Shown here: positions 18,227 to 27,325 of the stretch, in pieces
How the letters are laid out: every line of letters begins with the position of its first letter
Numbering within the stretch: position 1 is the stretch's first letter
From: CBDCVD01 sp965224015
GTDB lineage: Bacteria > Pseudomonadota > Alphaproteobacteria > Rhizobiales > CBDCVD01
Assembly (NCBI GenBank): GCA_965224015.1
Contig: OZ245032.1
Coordinates: 1,798,001-1,862,000, forward strand
Length of the DNA stretch: 64,000 nucleotides
Direction: 5' to 3'
Made by a program: the position numbers and the translations under genes
The notes under the pieces: model-generated
The model's input: only the letters and a program-made list of their open reading frames with translations
What the model was told of the DNA's origin: nothing
Databases searched by the model: none

Positions 18227-19225
18227 ATGCCTAAAGTTAGACCTGTTCATCTCACAAACTTCAATGTCATCTCTGCCTGCCGCAATTGGCTCCGATTGTT
18301 GCCTTCCGGGGGGCTGCTTAGTACGATAGTGGCAACGCTCGTGTTGATGGCCGCAGGCCTTTTGGCACCGCACGGGGCGGTGGCGGCCGATATTGCGGCG
18401 ATTGTAAACGGTGAGGTGGTGACCGATTTCCAAATCAAGGCACGTCGTCAATTCCTGCGCGCGACCACGGGGAATAGTCCGAGCCGACAGGTGGTGCTGG
18501 AACAGTTAATTGAGGAAAAACTCAAAGTCTCGGCGGCAAAACAAAACCGTGTTGTAGCACGGCCGGGGGAAGTTCGCCGCCAGTTTGCCGACGTTGCCAA
18601 ACGCAACAATATGACAGTCGAGTATCTGGAGCGTCTGCTGCGCCGCCTGGGCACCACACCGCAAACCATGCATGAGCAAATCCGGGCGGAAATCTCCTGG
18701 CGAAAAGCGGTGCGCGCTTCCTTCGACAAAAAGGCGTACAAGTATCAAGCGGATTTTGCCACGGAAATGCTTGCCAAGTCACGCCGCGGCGAAATAGACG
18801 GGATCGATTTCACCCTGCGTCCGGTGATCGTTGTTGTTCCCAAAAGCGCCAACAATGCCCAGATAAGCAAGCGTCGCAAGGTCGCGGAGGCCATTCGCAA
18901 AGGCGCGACCTCCTGCGCGGATGTCAAATCCGTCGCCAAATCCTATCGCGATGTTGTGGTGCGTAGCCTTATTATCCGTTCTTCTCATGAGCTTGGCGAG
19001 GCTCTCGCAGACCAAGTCAAGGCGACGCCGGTTGGCGCTTTTACCCCCGTTGAGCGCACCAGCGCCGGTTTTGCGATCTACGGCGTGTGCAAGACCCGCA
19101 TCCTAAAGAGCCCGATCCTGCCTGGATTGCTGCAACGCACCCAGTTCATGAGCGAGAAAATCCGGGATTACGCTGATGATTATCTGGCACAGCTGAAATC
19201 CAAGGCCGTCATTGAGCGGCGCTGA
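18227..19225 (+). CDS. surA: SurA-type periplasmic chaperone / PpiC-like protein
   Basis: 332 residues from the ATG at 18227; a longer start at 18134 is possible but would put 31 residues before the signal peptide. The signal sequence (STIVATLVLMAAGLLAPHGA, cleavage near AVAAD) is followed by the SurA N-domain (IAAIVNGEVVTDFQIKARR, LIEEKLKVSAAKQ) and one poorly conserved parvulin-like domain. It helps outer-membrane proteins such as LptD fold in the periplasm. It has one PPIase domain where E. coli has two, as is common in alphaproteobacteria. Position between lptD and pdxA is the standard order. Confidence 0.87.
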   Translation: MPKVRPVHLTNFNVISACRNWLRLLPSGGLLSTIVATLVLMAAGLLAPHGAVAADIAAIVNGEVVTDFQIKARRQFLRATTGNSPSRQVVLEQLIEEKLKVSAAKQNRVVARPGEVRRQFADVAKRNNMTVEYLERLLRRLGTTPQTMHEQIRAEISWRKAVRASFDKKAYKYQADFATEMLAKSRRGEIDGIDFTLRPVIVVVPKSANNAQISKRRKVAEAIRKGATSCADVKSVAKSYRDVVVRSLIIRSSHELGEALADQVKATPVGAFTPVERTSAGFAIYGVCKTRILKSPILPGLLQRTQFMSEKIRDYADDYLAQLKSKAVIERR

Positions 19226-19233
19226 GATCTCCT

Positions 19234-20283
19234 ATGAACACCACGGCGCTTGCCCTGACCATGGGTGATCCTCAGGGCATTGCTCCTGAGATCACGCTAA
19301 AAGCATGGGCGCGGCGGGATGCGGATGCGGTGCCCCCCTTTTTTTTTCTGGGGCCTGCTGCGATTTTAAAAAGAGCTGCCGACAAGCTTGCAATCCCGTG
19401 CCCAACCTGTTCGGCAACACCGCAAGACGCCGCCCAATGTTTCGCTGAGGCCCTGCCAGTCGTGTCTATAGGCGAGAATTTTGAGGCCGACCGAGCCTAC
19501 GCGCGGGCGACAATTCAATCCATCGGTGAGGCGGTAAAGTCCTGCCGCACCGGTCAGGCGAGTGCGATGGTCACCAATCCCATCACCAAAAAAAGCCTCG
19601 CCGATGACGGGTTTGGGTTTCCTGGCCACACGGAATTTCTTGCCGCACAGGCTGCACAGCAGTGGTTGCGCCCTGTAACGCCCGTCATGATGCTGGCTGC
19701 GGGGGATCGCCTGCGCACGGTGCCAGTGACCATTCATATTCCGTTGCGGCTTGTTCCAGACGTGCTGAGCCGCGAGATGATTTTTGAAACGGGAGTGATT
19801 GTTGCGTCGGATTTGCGCGAGCGCTTTGGCATCAGGCAGCCGCGGCTGGCGGTGACCGGCCTCAACCCTCACGCCGGCGAAAACGGTCTGATGGGTAAGG
19901 AGGATCATACGGTTATTGCGCCGGCTATTGCCGATCTTGTAAGACACGGAATTGATGCCAGCGGCCCTTATGCCGCCGATAGTCTGTTTCAGGTGCGCAT
20001 GCGCAATACCTATGATGCGGTTCTTGCCATGTACCACGACCAGGCGCTTATCCCCGTCAAGACCCTTGATCTCGACGGGTGTGTGAATGTGACCCTTGGG
20101 CTGCCATTTATCCGCACTTCGCCAGCGCACGGCAGCGCCCGAGACCTCGCGGGTACGGGTAAAGCCTCGCCAGTGAGTCTGATCAGCGCCTTGAAACTGG
20201 CGGCGCAATTGGCGGCTCATGGGCGCGCGCGGGCTGAAATATCGCCCGCCGCGGCTAATACCAATTCCCCGTCGGCCTCATGA
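19234..20283 (+). CDS. pdxA: 4-hydroxythreonine-4-phosphate dehydrogenase PdxA
   Basis: 349 residues. Family marks are ALTMGDPQGIAPEI at the N-terminus, TNPITKKSL, and three metal-binding histidines in GFPGHTEF, LNPHAGENG and AMYHDQALIPVK; the near-C-terminal motif reads SPAHGSARDLAGTG. It oxidises 4-phosphohydroxythreonine with NAD in pyridoxal phosphate synthesis, in the cytosol. It begins 8 bases after surA and overlaps rsmA by 4 bases (ATGA). Confidence 0.95.
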   Translation: MNTTALALTMGDPQGIAPEITLKAWARRDADAVPPFFFLGPAAILKRAADKLAIPCPTCSATPQDAAQCFAEALPVVSIGENFEADRAYARATIQSIGEAVKSCRTGQASAMVTNPITKKSLADDGFGFPGHTEFLAAQAAQQWLRPVTPVMMLAAGDRLRTVPVTIHIPLRLVPDVLSREMIFETGVIVASDLRERFGIRQPRLAVTGLNPHAGENGLMGKEDHTVIAPAIADLVRHGIDASGPYAADSLFQVRMRNTYDAVLAMYHDQALIPVKTLDLDGCVNVTLGLPFIRTSPAHGSARDLAGTGKASPVSLISALKLAAQLAAHGRARAEISPAAANTNSPSAS

Positions 20284-21161
20284 GCGCCATAGAGGATTTG
20301 CCTCCCCTTCGTGCGATCATACGCGCTTATGGTCTTGGGGCCCGCAAGGCGCTGGGACAGAACTTTCTGCTTGATTTGAACCTTACCCGGCGTATCGCTC
20401 GGGCGGCGCTGGGTGGGGGGCTTGCGGAAAAAACCGGTGTGATTGAGATCGGCCCCGGTCCTGGCGGCCTGACACGGGCGCTTATCCAGCAGGGGGCGGC
20501 GGCCCTGGTTGTGATTGAGCGGGATCAGCGATGCCTGCCCGCTTTGCAACAGATAAAGGACGCATCACCTGCTGCCCTGTCCATTGTCCACGAGGATGCT
20601 CTGAGGGCTGATTATGCGGAACTGGCAACGGACCTTAAGGCACATATTGGTGCGAACGAACGCATTATTATCGCCGCCAATCTGCCCTACAATATCGCCA
20701 CGCCGTTGCTGCTCATGTGGCTGCAAACACAGCCCTGGCCGCCATGGTACGATCAAATGACCTTGATGTTTCAACGCGAAGTCGCCGAACGCCTGGTTGC
20801 CCCCGCGGGAGGACCCCAATACGGGCGGCTAAGTGTTTTGACACAATTGCGCACAAGGGCGCGCATTCTGTTTGACATTTCGCCGCGCGCCTTCACGCCG
20901 GCACCCAAGGTGACATCGTCCCTCGTGCAACTCACCCCCCGATCCACCCCCGCCGGCTGCGACATCAAACTTCTCTCGACGGTCACGGCGGCCGCCTTTG
21001 GCCAGCGGCGCAAGATGCTGCGATCCAGCCTGAAAACGCTCGGCGTTGACACCCCCGCGTTGCTCAAAGCCGCAGGGATAGAGAGCACCGCGCGGGCTCA
21101 AACGATCTCCATCGAAGGGTTTGTCGCTCTGACCCGAGCCTATGCAAAATGCGCTCTATAG
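20280..21161 (+). CDS. rsmA: 16S rRNA (A1518/A1519) dimethyltransferase RsmA
   Basis: 293 residues, also known as KsgA. SAM-binding motif I is VIEIGPGPGGLT, the catalytic motif NLPYNIATPL is present, and ALGQNFLLD lies near the start. It dimethylates two adjacent adenines near the 3' end of 16S rRNA during 30S assembly. Last gene of the run. Its stop codon TAG (21159-21161) lies inside the left arm of an inverted repeat, TATAGCAAAATGC, which probably ends the transcript. Confidence 0.95.
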   Translation: MSAIEDLPPLRAIIRAYGLGARKALGQNFLLDLNLTRRIARAALGGGLAEKTGVIEIGPGPGGLTRALIQQGAAALVVIERDQRCLPALQQIKDASPAALSIVHEDALRADYAELATDLKAHIGANERIIIAANLPYNIATPLLLMWLQTQPWPPWYDQMTLMFQREVAERLVAPAGGPQYGRLSVLTQLRTRARILFDISPRAFTPAPKVTSSLVQLTPRSTPAGCDIKLLSTVTAAAFGQRRKMLRSSLKTLGVDTPALLKAAGIESTARAQTISIEGFVALTRAYAKCAL

Positions 21162-21218
21162 CAAAATGCGTTTAGTTGGAATCATAAGCATTCAGCATTG
21201 TTTTTGCATTTTGCTATA
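21157..21218. terminator. Inverted repeat overlapping the rsmA stop, possible terminator
   Basis: Arms TATAGCAAAATGC (21157-21169) and GCATTTTGCTATA (21206-21218) pair perfectly over 13 bases. The same arm pair, again starting CTATAGCAAAATGCG, flanks about 30 bases at 62070-62135, so it is a small dispersed repeat and not only a terminator. It lies between convergent rsmA and the Fe-alcohol dehydrogenase gene. Confidence 0.55.
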
Positions 21219-21255
21219 AGACCTTGAAAGCCTGTTGCAAAGTGGAGATCCAAAT

Positions 21256-22401
21256 CTACAAACACGCTTCAATTAGCACCCGCGTATTTTCTTCCGTCAT
21301 TTTCACCGGATTACCACCGGTGCTTGGGTCAGCGAGCGCATCTTTTACAAGACGATCAATATCGGGGTTGGTGATCCCAAGCTCTCCGAGAGTTTTAGGG
21401 ATAGCCATTGATGCATTAAGATCATCAACATAGGTGCAGAACCCTGCAAATCCATCCTCAATTCCCAGATAGGCCGCCGCCGCGTCAAACCGGTCCGAAA
21501 CCACTTCTTTGTTGAATTGTAAAACCGCGGGCATGCACACCGCATTGGTAGTGCCATGGTGTGTGTGATAGATCGCGCCAATAGGATGCGACAAGGCATG
21601 GATAGCACCCAGCCCCTTCTGGAATGCAGTCGAACCCATAGCGGCAGCACTCATCATATGGGTGCGTGCTTCAAGATCATTTCCGTCTTCGTAAGCGCGT
21701 GGCAAATACTCTTTCACGAGGCGCATTCCTTCAAGCGCTATACCTTGCGACATCGGGTGATAATGGGGGCTTGAATAAGCTTCCACGCAATGGGCGAACG
21801 CATCCAGGCCCGTACCGGCGGTGATGAACTTTGGCATTCCGACCGTCAGCTCCGGATCGCAGATTACAACGGCCGGCAACATTTTTGGATGGAAAATGAT
21901 TTTCTTCTCATCTGTTGCCGAGTTGGTGATGATGCTGGCCCGCCCAACTTCGGATCCGGTCCCCGCAGTGGTAGGCACAGCGACCACAGGAGAGATAGCA
22001 TCAGCATCTGCTCGTCTCCACCAGTCGCCCACATCTTCGAAATCCCACAAAGGCCGTGTTTGCCCGGCCATGAAGGCGATTATCTTAGCAAGATCGAGAG
22101 CTGACCCGCCGCCAAACGCGATAACCCCGTCAAAGCCACCATCGCGGTAGACTTTCACGCCTTCCTCGGCATTTTTGTCGGTAGGGTTTGGGTCAACGTT
22201 ACTGAACATCGCGCTCCCCAAGCTCCCGTCTTCCATCAATGCAAGCGTCCGCTTGGTGATATCCATTTCTGCAAGTCCTCTGTCGGTGACCAGCAGAGGC
22301 TTCTCGATACCTACAGCGCTGCACGCATCAGCTATTTCCGAAATGCGGCCAGCGCCAAATCGGATGGGCGTAGGATAGCTCCAGTTAGCGGTTAGGCTCA
22401 T
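21256..22401 (-). CDS. Iron-containing (group III) alcohol dehydrogenase
   Basis: 381 residues. The nucleotide-binding half has GGGSALDLAK and PTTAGTGSEV. Metal ligands are found in DAFAHCVEAY (Asp and His) and in ALSHPIGAIYHTHHG (two His). Group III enzymes oxidise or reduce short alcohols, hydroxyacids (for example 4-hydroxybutyrate) or lactaldehyde with NAD. It starts 4 bases after the aldehyde dehydrogenase stop, so the pair likely takes an alcohol to its acid through the aldehyde. Substrate unknown. Confidence 0.92.
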   Translation of the reverse strand: MSLTANWSYPTPIRFGAGRISEIADACSAVGIEKPLLVTDRGLAEMDITKRTLALMEDGSLGSAMFSNVDPNPTDKNAEEGVKVYRDGGFDGVIAFGGGSALDLAKIIAFMAGQTRPLWDFEDVGDWWRRADADAISPVVAVPTTAGTGSEVGRASIITNSATDEKKIIFHPKMLPAVVICDPELTVGMPKFITAGTGLDAFAHCVEAYSSPHYHPMSQGIALEGMRLVKEYLPRAYEDGNDLEARTHMMSAAAMGSTAFQKGLGAIHALSHPIGAIYHTHHGTTNAVCMPAVLQFNKEVVSDRFDAAAAYLGIEDGFAGFCTYVDDLNASMAIPKTLGELGITNPDIDRLVKDALADPSTGGNPVKMTEENTRVLIEACL

Positions 22402-22405
22402 TGCA

Positions 22406-23782
22406 TCAGGCTTTCTTCAAGTGATAAGATTTTGGCCGGGTCAGGGCGTGAAACCCCAGAATGGATAGGCCGGAACCACGCCCGGTATCCTTGCATCCCG
22501 TCCAGCACAACGCAGGATCAAGATAGTCGCACCGGTTCATAAACACGGTTCCGGTTTCAAGGCGAGCGCCAATGGCGTCAGCCCGATGCGTGTCTTTGGT
22601 CCAAAGCGACGCGGTCAAACCAAATTGGCAATCGTTCATCAACGCGATCGCTTCCTCATCGTCGGCAACTTTCATAATGCCAACGACAGGACCGAATGTT
22701 TCATCGCGCATGATGCGCATGCTGTGATCAACATTGGTCAGTATTTGGGGTGTCAGATACGCTTTGCCATCATCTTCCACAAAAGTTTCAATGTGCAGCT
22801 TCGCACCATCGTCTATTGCCTCGGATAATTGTTTTCTTACTTCTTTGGCAAAGCGGATGTTTGCCATGGGGCCAATTGTGGTTTCCCTATCAAGCGGATT
22901 GCCCAATTTGAAACTCTTCACAAGTGCGACCGCCTTTTCGACAAACGCATCAAACAGACTTTCGTGCACATATATGCGCTCAATACCACAACAGCACTGG
23001 CCGGAATTGAACATCGCACCATCAACCAGAGTATCAACTGCTGCATTGAGGTCCGCGTCTTCCATCACATATCCCGGATCTTTGCCGCCAAGCTCGGTTG
23101 AAACTGTGGTAAAGGTTCCCGCGGCAGCTTGCTCCATCGCTTTGCCGCCGCCTACTGAACCGGTGAAGTTGATAAAATCAAATGCTTTATCGCTGATAAG
23201 TGCGGACGTGGTTTCGTGATCAAGAAAGACATTCCGGAACACGTCTTCGGGAATTCCGACGGCGTGGAAAGCTTCTGCCATACGCTCGCCTACAAGCAGT
23301 GTCTGGGTAGCGTGTTTGAGCACCACAGAATTACCAGCAATAAGCGCCGGTGCAATGGTGTTGATCGCAGTCATATAAGGATAGTTCCAGGGGGCGACCA
23401 CCAATACAACGCCGTGTGGCTCGCGCTCGATCTTACGAACGAATGCATCACTGTCTTCAATAATGATTGGCGCGAGCGCTTCATGGGCAATTGACGCCAT
23501 ATAGAGAGCACGTTCTTCAAAGCCGCCAAATTCACCACCATAACGGACGGGGCGTCCCATTTGGTGTGCCAACTCTTTGGCCATGCGCTCGGTGGTTTCT
23601 CCCACTTTGGCTACAGCAGCACGCACCAGCGAGATGCGCTCATCCATTGGCCTAGCCGCCCACTCCACCTGCGCTATCCGCGCCCTACTTACAATATTAC
23701 GTGCGCTGTTCAGATCGAGCGTTTCGCGAACTGCGTATACCGATCCATCGATTGGTGAGATGCATTCAAGTGTTTTGCGCAT
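22406..23782 (-). CDS. NAD(P)-dependent aldehyde dehydrogenase
   Basis: 458 residues, the short form typical of GabD1-like succinate-semialdehyde dehydrogenases. The catalytic glutamate is in TELGGKDPGYV and the catalytic cysteine in NSGQCCCGIERI; the cofactor region VVAPWNYPYMTAIN and the C-terminal FGLTASLWT are intact. It oxidises an aldehyde to an acid, presumably the product of the neighbouring Fe-alcohol dehydrogenase. An IS5 copy sits 18 bases upstream of its ATG and separates it from the GS-like gene on the same strand. It must now rely on read-through or on a promoter in the IS. Confidence 0.9.
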   Translation of the reverse strand: MRKTLECISPIDGSVYAVRETLDLNSARNIVSRARIAQVEWAARPMDERISLVRAAVAKVGETTERMAKELAHQMGRPVRYGGEFGGFEERALYMASIAHEALAPIIIEDSDAFVRKIEREPHGVVLVVAPWNYPYMTAINTIAPALIAGNSVVLKHATQTLLVGERMAEAFHAVGIPEDVFRNVFLDHETTSALISDKAFDFINFTGSVGGGKAMEQAAAGTFTTVSTELGGKDPGYVMEDADLNAAVDTLVDGAMFNSGQCCCGIERIYVHESLFDAFVEKAVALVKSFKLGNPLDRETTIGPMANIRFAKEVRKQLSEAIDDGAKLHIETFVEDDGKAYLTPQILTNVDHSMRIMRDETFGPVVGIMKVADDEEAIALMNDCQFGLTASLWTKDTHRADAIGARLETGTVFMNRCDYLDPALCWTGCKDTGRGSGLSILGFHALTRPKSYHLKKA

Positions 23783-23800
23783 TGTTCTTTCTTTAAACTA

Positions 23801-24661
23801 GGCTGTGGTGACAATTTAACTATTTGAGCCACAGCTGGATTGCCGCAAGTTTAACGAAGCCAAGAAAATTCGCCAGCAGTTTGTCATAGCGCGTCGCAAC
23901 CCGTCTGAATTCCTTGAGCCGTCCAAATAGACGTTCGATCCTGTTGCGCTCCTTGTACAGCTCTTTGTCATATGCACGCTGATCTGTGCGATGCCGGCGT
24001 GGGGGTATAACCGCTTCACCACCGGTCTTCACAATTGCCTCCACCAAATTGTCTGCATCATAGGCGCGGTCACCAAAAACATACTTTGATGCAAAGCCTG
24101 CAATCAAATCAAGCGCTTGCTTCATGTCGTTCTCCTGGCCTGGCCCTCCGCCAAAGCGCACGGGAAGGCCCAACCCATCGCCTACCGCATGGAGTTTGGT
24201 GGAGAACCCGCCCTTGCAGCGACCCAACCCTTGGGATGCAGCGCCCCCTTTTTTTGCGGGGCTCCTGCCGCATGTTTGTGTGCCCGGATGATAGTTGTAT
24301 CAATCTGCAACCATTCAAAATCTGCCTCTTTCGACAGGGCCTCAAACATACGCTCAATAACACCGTTCTCTACCCAACGATAGTACCTGCGTTTAACTGT
24401 TTGATAGGGGCCAAATCGCTCCGGCAGGTCTCGCCAGCGTGCCCCTGAACGGGCCATCCAAAGAAGGCCGTTAAGAAAACGGCGGTTGTTGCTGCGAGGA
24501 CCACGCCGGCCTTTGCGACCTCCAGGGATAAAAGGCTCCAAGCGTTCCCACTGATCATCACGAAGTTCATCAACAGACATAACTAACCTCTCAAAAGTCA
24601 GTAATGAATCTGATTCGTCGTCAATTGAGAACCCAAAACTCCTTAAATTGTCACCACAGCC
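23801..24661 (-). mobile_element. IS5-family insertion sequence (IS427-like), copy 2, 861 bp
   Basis: Same 19-bp ends (GGCTGTGGTGACAATTTAA) and length as copy 1, with one base difference noticed. CTAG is readable across both junctions. The right junction is a MITE end fragment (GCGCGTGTCATG from 24664), so this copy too landed at a MITE boundary. It splits an apparent minus-strand operon between the GS-like gene and the aldehyde dehydrogenase gene. Confidence 0.93.
23820..24580 (-). CDS. IS5-family transposase, programmed frameshift (copy 2)
   Basis: Frame A (24580 to 24182, MSVDELRDDQ) and frame B (to 23820, ending LAAIQLWLK) have the same layout as copy 1, with the slippery run of seven A (coding strand) at 24249-24255. 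The DDE residues (QIDTT, GDRAYD, RNRIERLFGR) are intact. Confidence 0.9.
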
Positions 24662-24663
24662 TA

Positions 24664-24681
24664 GCGCGTGTCATGTTTTAA
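24664..24681. repeat. MITE end fragment supplying the stop of the GS-like gene
   Basis: GCGCGTGTCATGTTTTAA is a one-sided MITE end next to a TA (24662-24663). The TAA stop of the GS-like gene (24680-24678) is read from its inner TTAA. Confidence 0.55.
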
Positions 24682-26045
24682 GCCTGTTCAAAACCACGGG
24701 CAATTTCCCAATCGGTTACCACCCGATCGAATTCTTCCTGTTCCCATTCAGCAGCGCGCGTATAGTGTGCAACAGCATCTTCTCCGAATGCTTCCTTAAG
24801 CATTTGTGAGCGCCTTAACGTCTCGGTCGCTGCCCGCAAAGTGGAAGGAATTGCACCCGCCTCTTTAGCATCATACACATCACCCGTTGTTGAAGCTGGG
24901 AGCTCCAATCCATCCTCAATACCCTTGATGCCGGCGGCAAGCTGCGCCGCGAGAGCCAAATAGGGATTTATATCAGAGCCACCAATGCGGCATTCCATGC
25001 GAATGCCTTTGGTGTCAGCCCCGCAGAGCCTGAACCCGGCGGTTCTGTTATCAATCGACCAAACTACTTTGGTGGGTGCGAACGTGCCTTTCGAAAAGCG
25101 CTTGTAGGAGTTAACATACGGCGCAAGGAAATAGGTGCAATCGGCGGCATATTTAATCAAGCCGGCACAGTAGTTCCGCATCAAATGGGACATGCCGAGC
25201 TTTTGGTCAGGATCATAGAATGCAGGCTGACCGTCTTCCGTCCACAGTGATTGATGCACGTGAGAGGAGCTGCCCACCCTGTCATGATGCCATTTTGGCA
25301 AGAATGAAGCCGCATGCCCCTGCTGCCAGGCAATTTCCTTTGTCGCGTGCTTTGCGATGGTATGATGGTCGGCACAAAGCATCGCTTCGGAGTAACGAAT
25401 GTTAAGTTCCTCCTGGCCCGCTTCCGCTTCACCCTTGGAATTTTCAATCGGGATACCGGCACGAAACAAATGATTGCGCAAGGGGCGCATCACATGCTCT
25501 TCTTTGGTTGTCTGGAAAATATGGTAATCTTCATTATATCCGCTTATTGGTTCAAGATCCCGAAAGCCTGCTTTGCGGATCTCTTCGAGGCTCTTTGCAA
25601 ACAGGAAAAACTCAAGCTCAGTGGCCATTTTTGCGCGATAGCCGAGCTTTGCGAGCCGTTCTACCTGCCGCTTGAGGATAGTGCGGGGAGTATGGGAAAT
25701 TTCTTCATGCGTGTGATGGTCAAGAACGTCACACAACACCAACGCCGTACCTTCAAGCCAGGGCATCAACCGGATTGTCGACAAATCTGGCTTCATGACA
25801 TAGTCGCCATATCCTGATTGCCAGCTTGTGGATGCATATCCGTCGGGGGTTGCCATTTTCAGATCCGTCGCCAGCAGATAGTTACAGCAATGGGTTTCTT
25901 CAAACGCATGATTGATGAAGTTCAGCGCGTGAAACCGCTTGCCCATCAACCGCCCCTGCATGTCAACAAGACACACTAGAACCGTGTCGATGGTCCCTGC
26001 CTGGACTTGCATTTTCAATTCGTCAAACGACAACATGCCGGACAT
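24678..26045 (-). CDS. Glutamine-synthetase-family ligase (gamma-glutamyl-amine synthetase type)
   Basis: 455 residues from the ATG at 26045, chosen for its SD (aaggaaag, about 9 nt upstream) over a longer start at 26096 without one. GS fold marks: TELEFFLF, GEAEAGQEELNIRY, GSSSHVHQSLW and the substrate loop KRFSKGTFAPTKVVWSIDNR. This group is closer to PuuA or gamma-glutamyl alkylamide synthetases than to the housekeeping GlnA, which ligates ammonia. The adenylylation-loop tyrosine region typical of GlnA is not evident. It probably activates an amine by attaching it to glutamate. It sits downstream of the TRAP genes on the same strand. Confidence 0.85.
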   Translation of the reverse strand: MSGMLSFDELKMQVQAGTIDTVLVCLVDMQGRLMGKRFHALNFINHAFEETHCCNYLLATDLKMATPDGYASTSWQSGYGDYVMKPDLSTIRLMPWLEGTALVLCDVLDHHTHEEISHTPRTILKRQVERLAKLGYRAKMATELEFFLFAKSLEEIRKAGFRDLEPISGYNEDYHIFQTTKEEHVMRPLRNHLFRAGIPIENSKGEAEAGQEELNIRYSEAMLCADHHTIAKHATKEIAWQQGHAASFLPKWHHDRVGSSSHVHQSLWTEDGQPAFYDPDQKLGMSHLMRNYCAGLIKYAADCTYFLAPYVNSYKRFSKGTFAPTKVVWSIDNRTAGFRLCGADTKGIRMECRIGGSDINPYLALAAQLAAGIKGIEDGLELPASTTGDVYDAKEAGAIPSTLRAATETLRRSQMLKEAFGEDAVAHYTRAAEWEQEEFDRVVTDWEIARGFEQA

Positions 26046-26104
26046 TGGGCTTCTTTCCTTGAGGAGCGGGAGCGACATCAAAAACATTGCTGTCAATGCA
26101 GCTA

Positions 26105-26120
26105 GAGCGTGTCATGTCTT
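26105..26120. repeat. MITE end fragment
   Basis: GAGCGTGTCATGTCTT next to TA (26103-26104), 60 bases upstream of the GS-like ATG. It is single-ended. Together with the fragment at 24664 it brackets the GS-like gene. Confidence 0.55.
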
Positions 26121-26121
26121 C

Positions 26122-26151
26122 AACTGCCGGGGCTATGCGCCACCGGCAGTT
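26122..26151. terminator. Stem-loop between dctP and the GS-like gene
   Basis: AACTGCCGG and CCGGCAGTT pair over 9 bases around a 12-nt loop. The following T-rich run is on the plus strand, so as a minus-strand terminator it lacks a U tract. It may instead trim or protect the TRAP mRNA. Confidence 0.5.
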
Positions 26152-26213
26152 TCTCATTTTGGCAGTTACAGTCAGAAAAAAACCGGAGCGGAAGCCGCTT
26201 CAGCCGGGTATTG

Positions 26214-27254
26214 TTATGAATAGCGATAAGGAACGCCCGCTTTTTCCATAACTTTCTTGTAGTCACGGAAAATCTGAATGACTTTGGCGGAACGCTCATT
26301 TCTTGAGGCAAGCTCTTCCCAGAACTCTTCGGCATCGGAAACGACCTTATCCCATTCCTGTGCAGGGATTGTGGTCAATTCCAGTTTATCGCCATTGACC
26401 CGCAGATCCGCTTCGCCACCCCAGTACCATACTTGGCGGTAATAGTGAGACTGATCCATTGTGATTTTAAACAACTCCTGCAAATGTGCGGGAACTTTTG
26501 CCCAACTGTCACTATTGGCAAAATAGGAGCCACACCATGCGCCAGTGACATTGTTCAAAAGGGCATAGTTACAAATGTCGGCCCAGCCAACCTCATAGGC
26601 TTCGGTAAATCCGCACCATGCGACACCGTCCAACTCACCGGTCTGCAGGGCGACTTCCACGTCTTCCCATGGAACGGTTACCGGTATCAAACCATAACGT
26701 GCAAGAAAGCGCCCTGCCGTTGGAACACCAAACACCCGTTTGCCTGCCATGTCAGCGAGCGAACGGATCGGCTCTTTGGTGAAAATGTGTAGCGGATCCC
26801 AGGCACCAGCCCCGAGCCATTCAACCCCCTCAATCTCATCATACGCTTCTTGCCATATCTTATTAAGGCCGTATCTTTCGAATAGGACCGGCAAGTCCAG
26901 GCTGTATCTTGAAGAAAACGGGAAATAGCCACCAAAATCGGAAACATCCGCTGGCGAGGCCATGGTTGCATCGTCAGATTGCACGGCATCAATTGTTCCG
27001 TTTTGCAGCGCTCTGAACAACTCCCCCGTTGGCACAAGCTGATCCGCGTAAAACAACTCGATTTCCATCTCACCATTTGCAGCCTTGTTGAAAGCTTCAA
27101 TTTGCGGTTTGATCACGTGAGCCCCCAGAGGTGCCCCGGAATAGGTTTGCAGTCTCCACCTGATTGGCGCCTGAGCATTTACCACGGCAGGGGCCGCAAG
27201 ACTTACGGCACCCGCAGCACCTGCTGTCTTTAAAAACTTACGTCTGGTAGTCAT
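26214..27254 (-). CDS. dctP: TRAP transporter substrate-binding protein DctP
   Basis: 346 residues. The N-terminus is a twin-arginine signal (TTRRKFLKTAGAAG, cleavage near VNAQA), so the protein is exported folded. The body is a DctP/TAXI-like TRAP binding protein (IEAFNKAANGEMEIELFYA, MAGKRVFGVPTAGRFLARYG). It captures a carboxylate or other small solute in the periplasm for the DctQM pair upstream in the same operon. Ligand not predictable; the neighbours suggest a polyol, sugar acid or amine derivative. Confidence 0.92.
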   Translation of the reverse strand: MTTRRKFLKTAGAAGAVSLAAPAVVNAQAPIRWRLQTYSGAPLGAHVIKPQIEAFNKAANGEMEIELFYADQLVPTGELFRALQNGTIDAVQSDDATMASPADVSDFGGYFPFSSRYSLDLPVLFERYGLNKIWQEAYDEIEGVEWLGAGAWDPLHIFTKEPIRSLADMAGKRVFGVPTAGRFLARYGLIPVTVPWEDVEVALQTGELDGVAWCGFTEAYEVGWADICNYALLNNVTGAWCGSYFANSDSWAKVPAHLQELFKITMDQSHYYRQVWYWGGEADLRVNGDKLELTTIPAQEWDKVVSDAEEFWEELASRNERSAKVIQIFRDYKKVMEKAGVPYRYS

Positions 27255-27325
27255 TTTTTTCTCCTGGTTTGGACTTGGTAATACTTAATCCTTGGATGGC
27301 ATCAGCCGTTTCATGGCGGTTTTTT

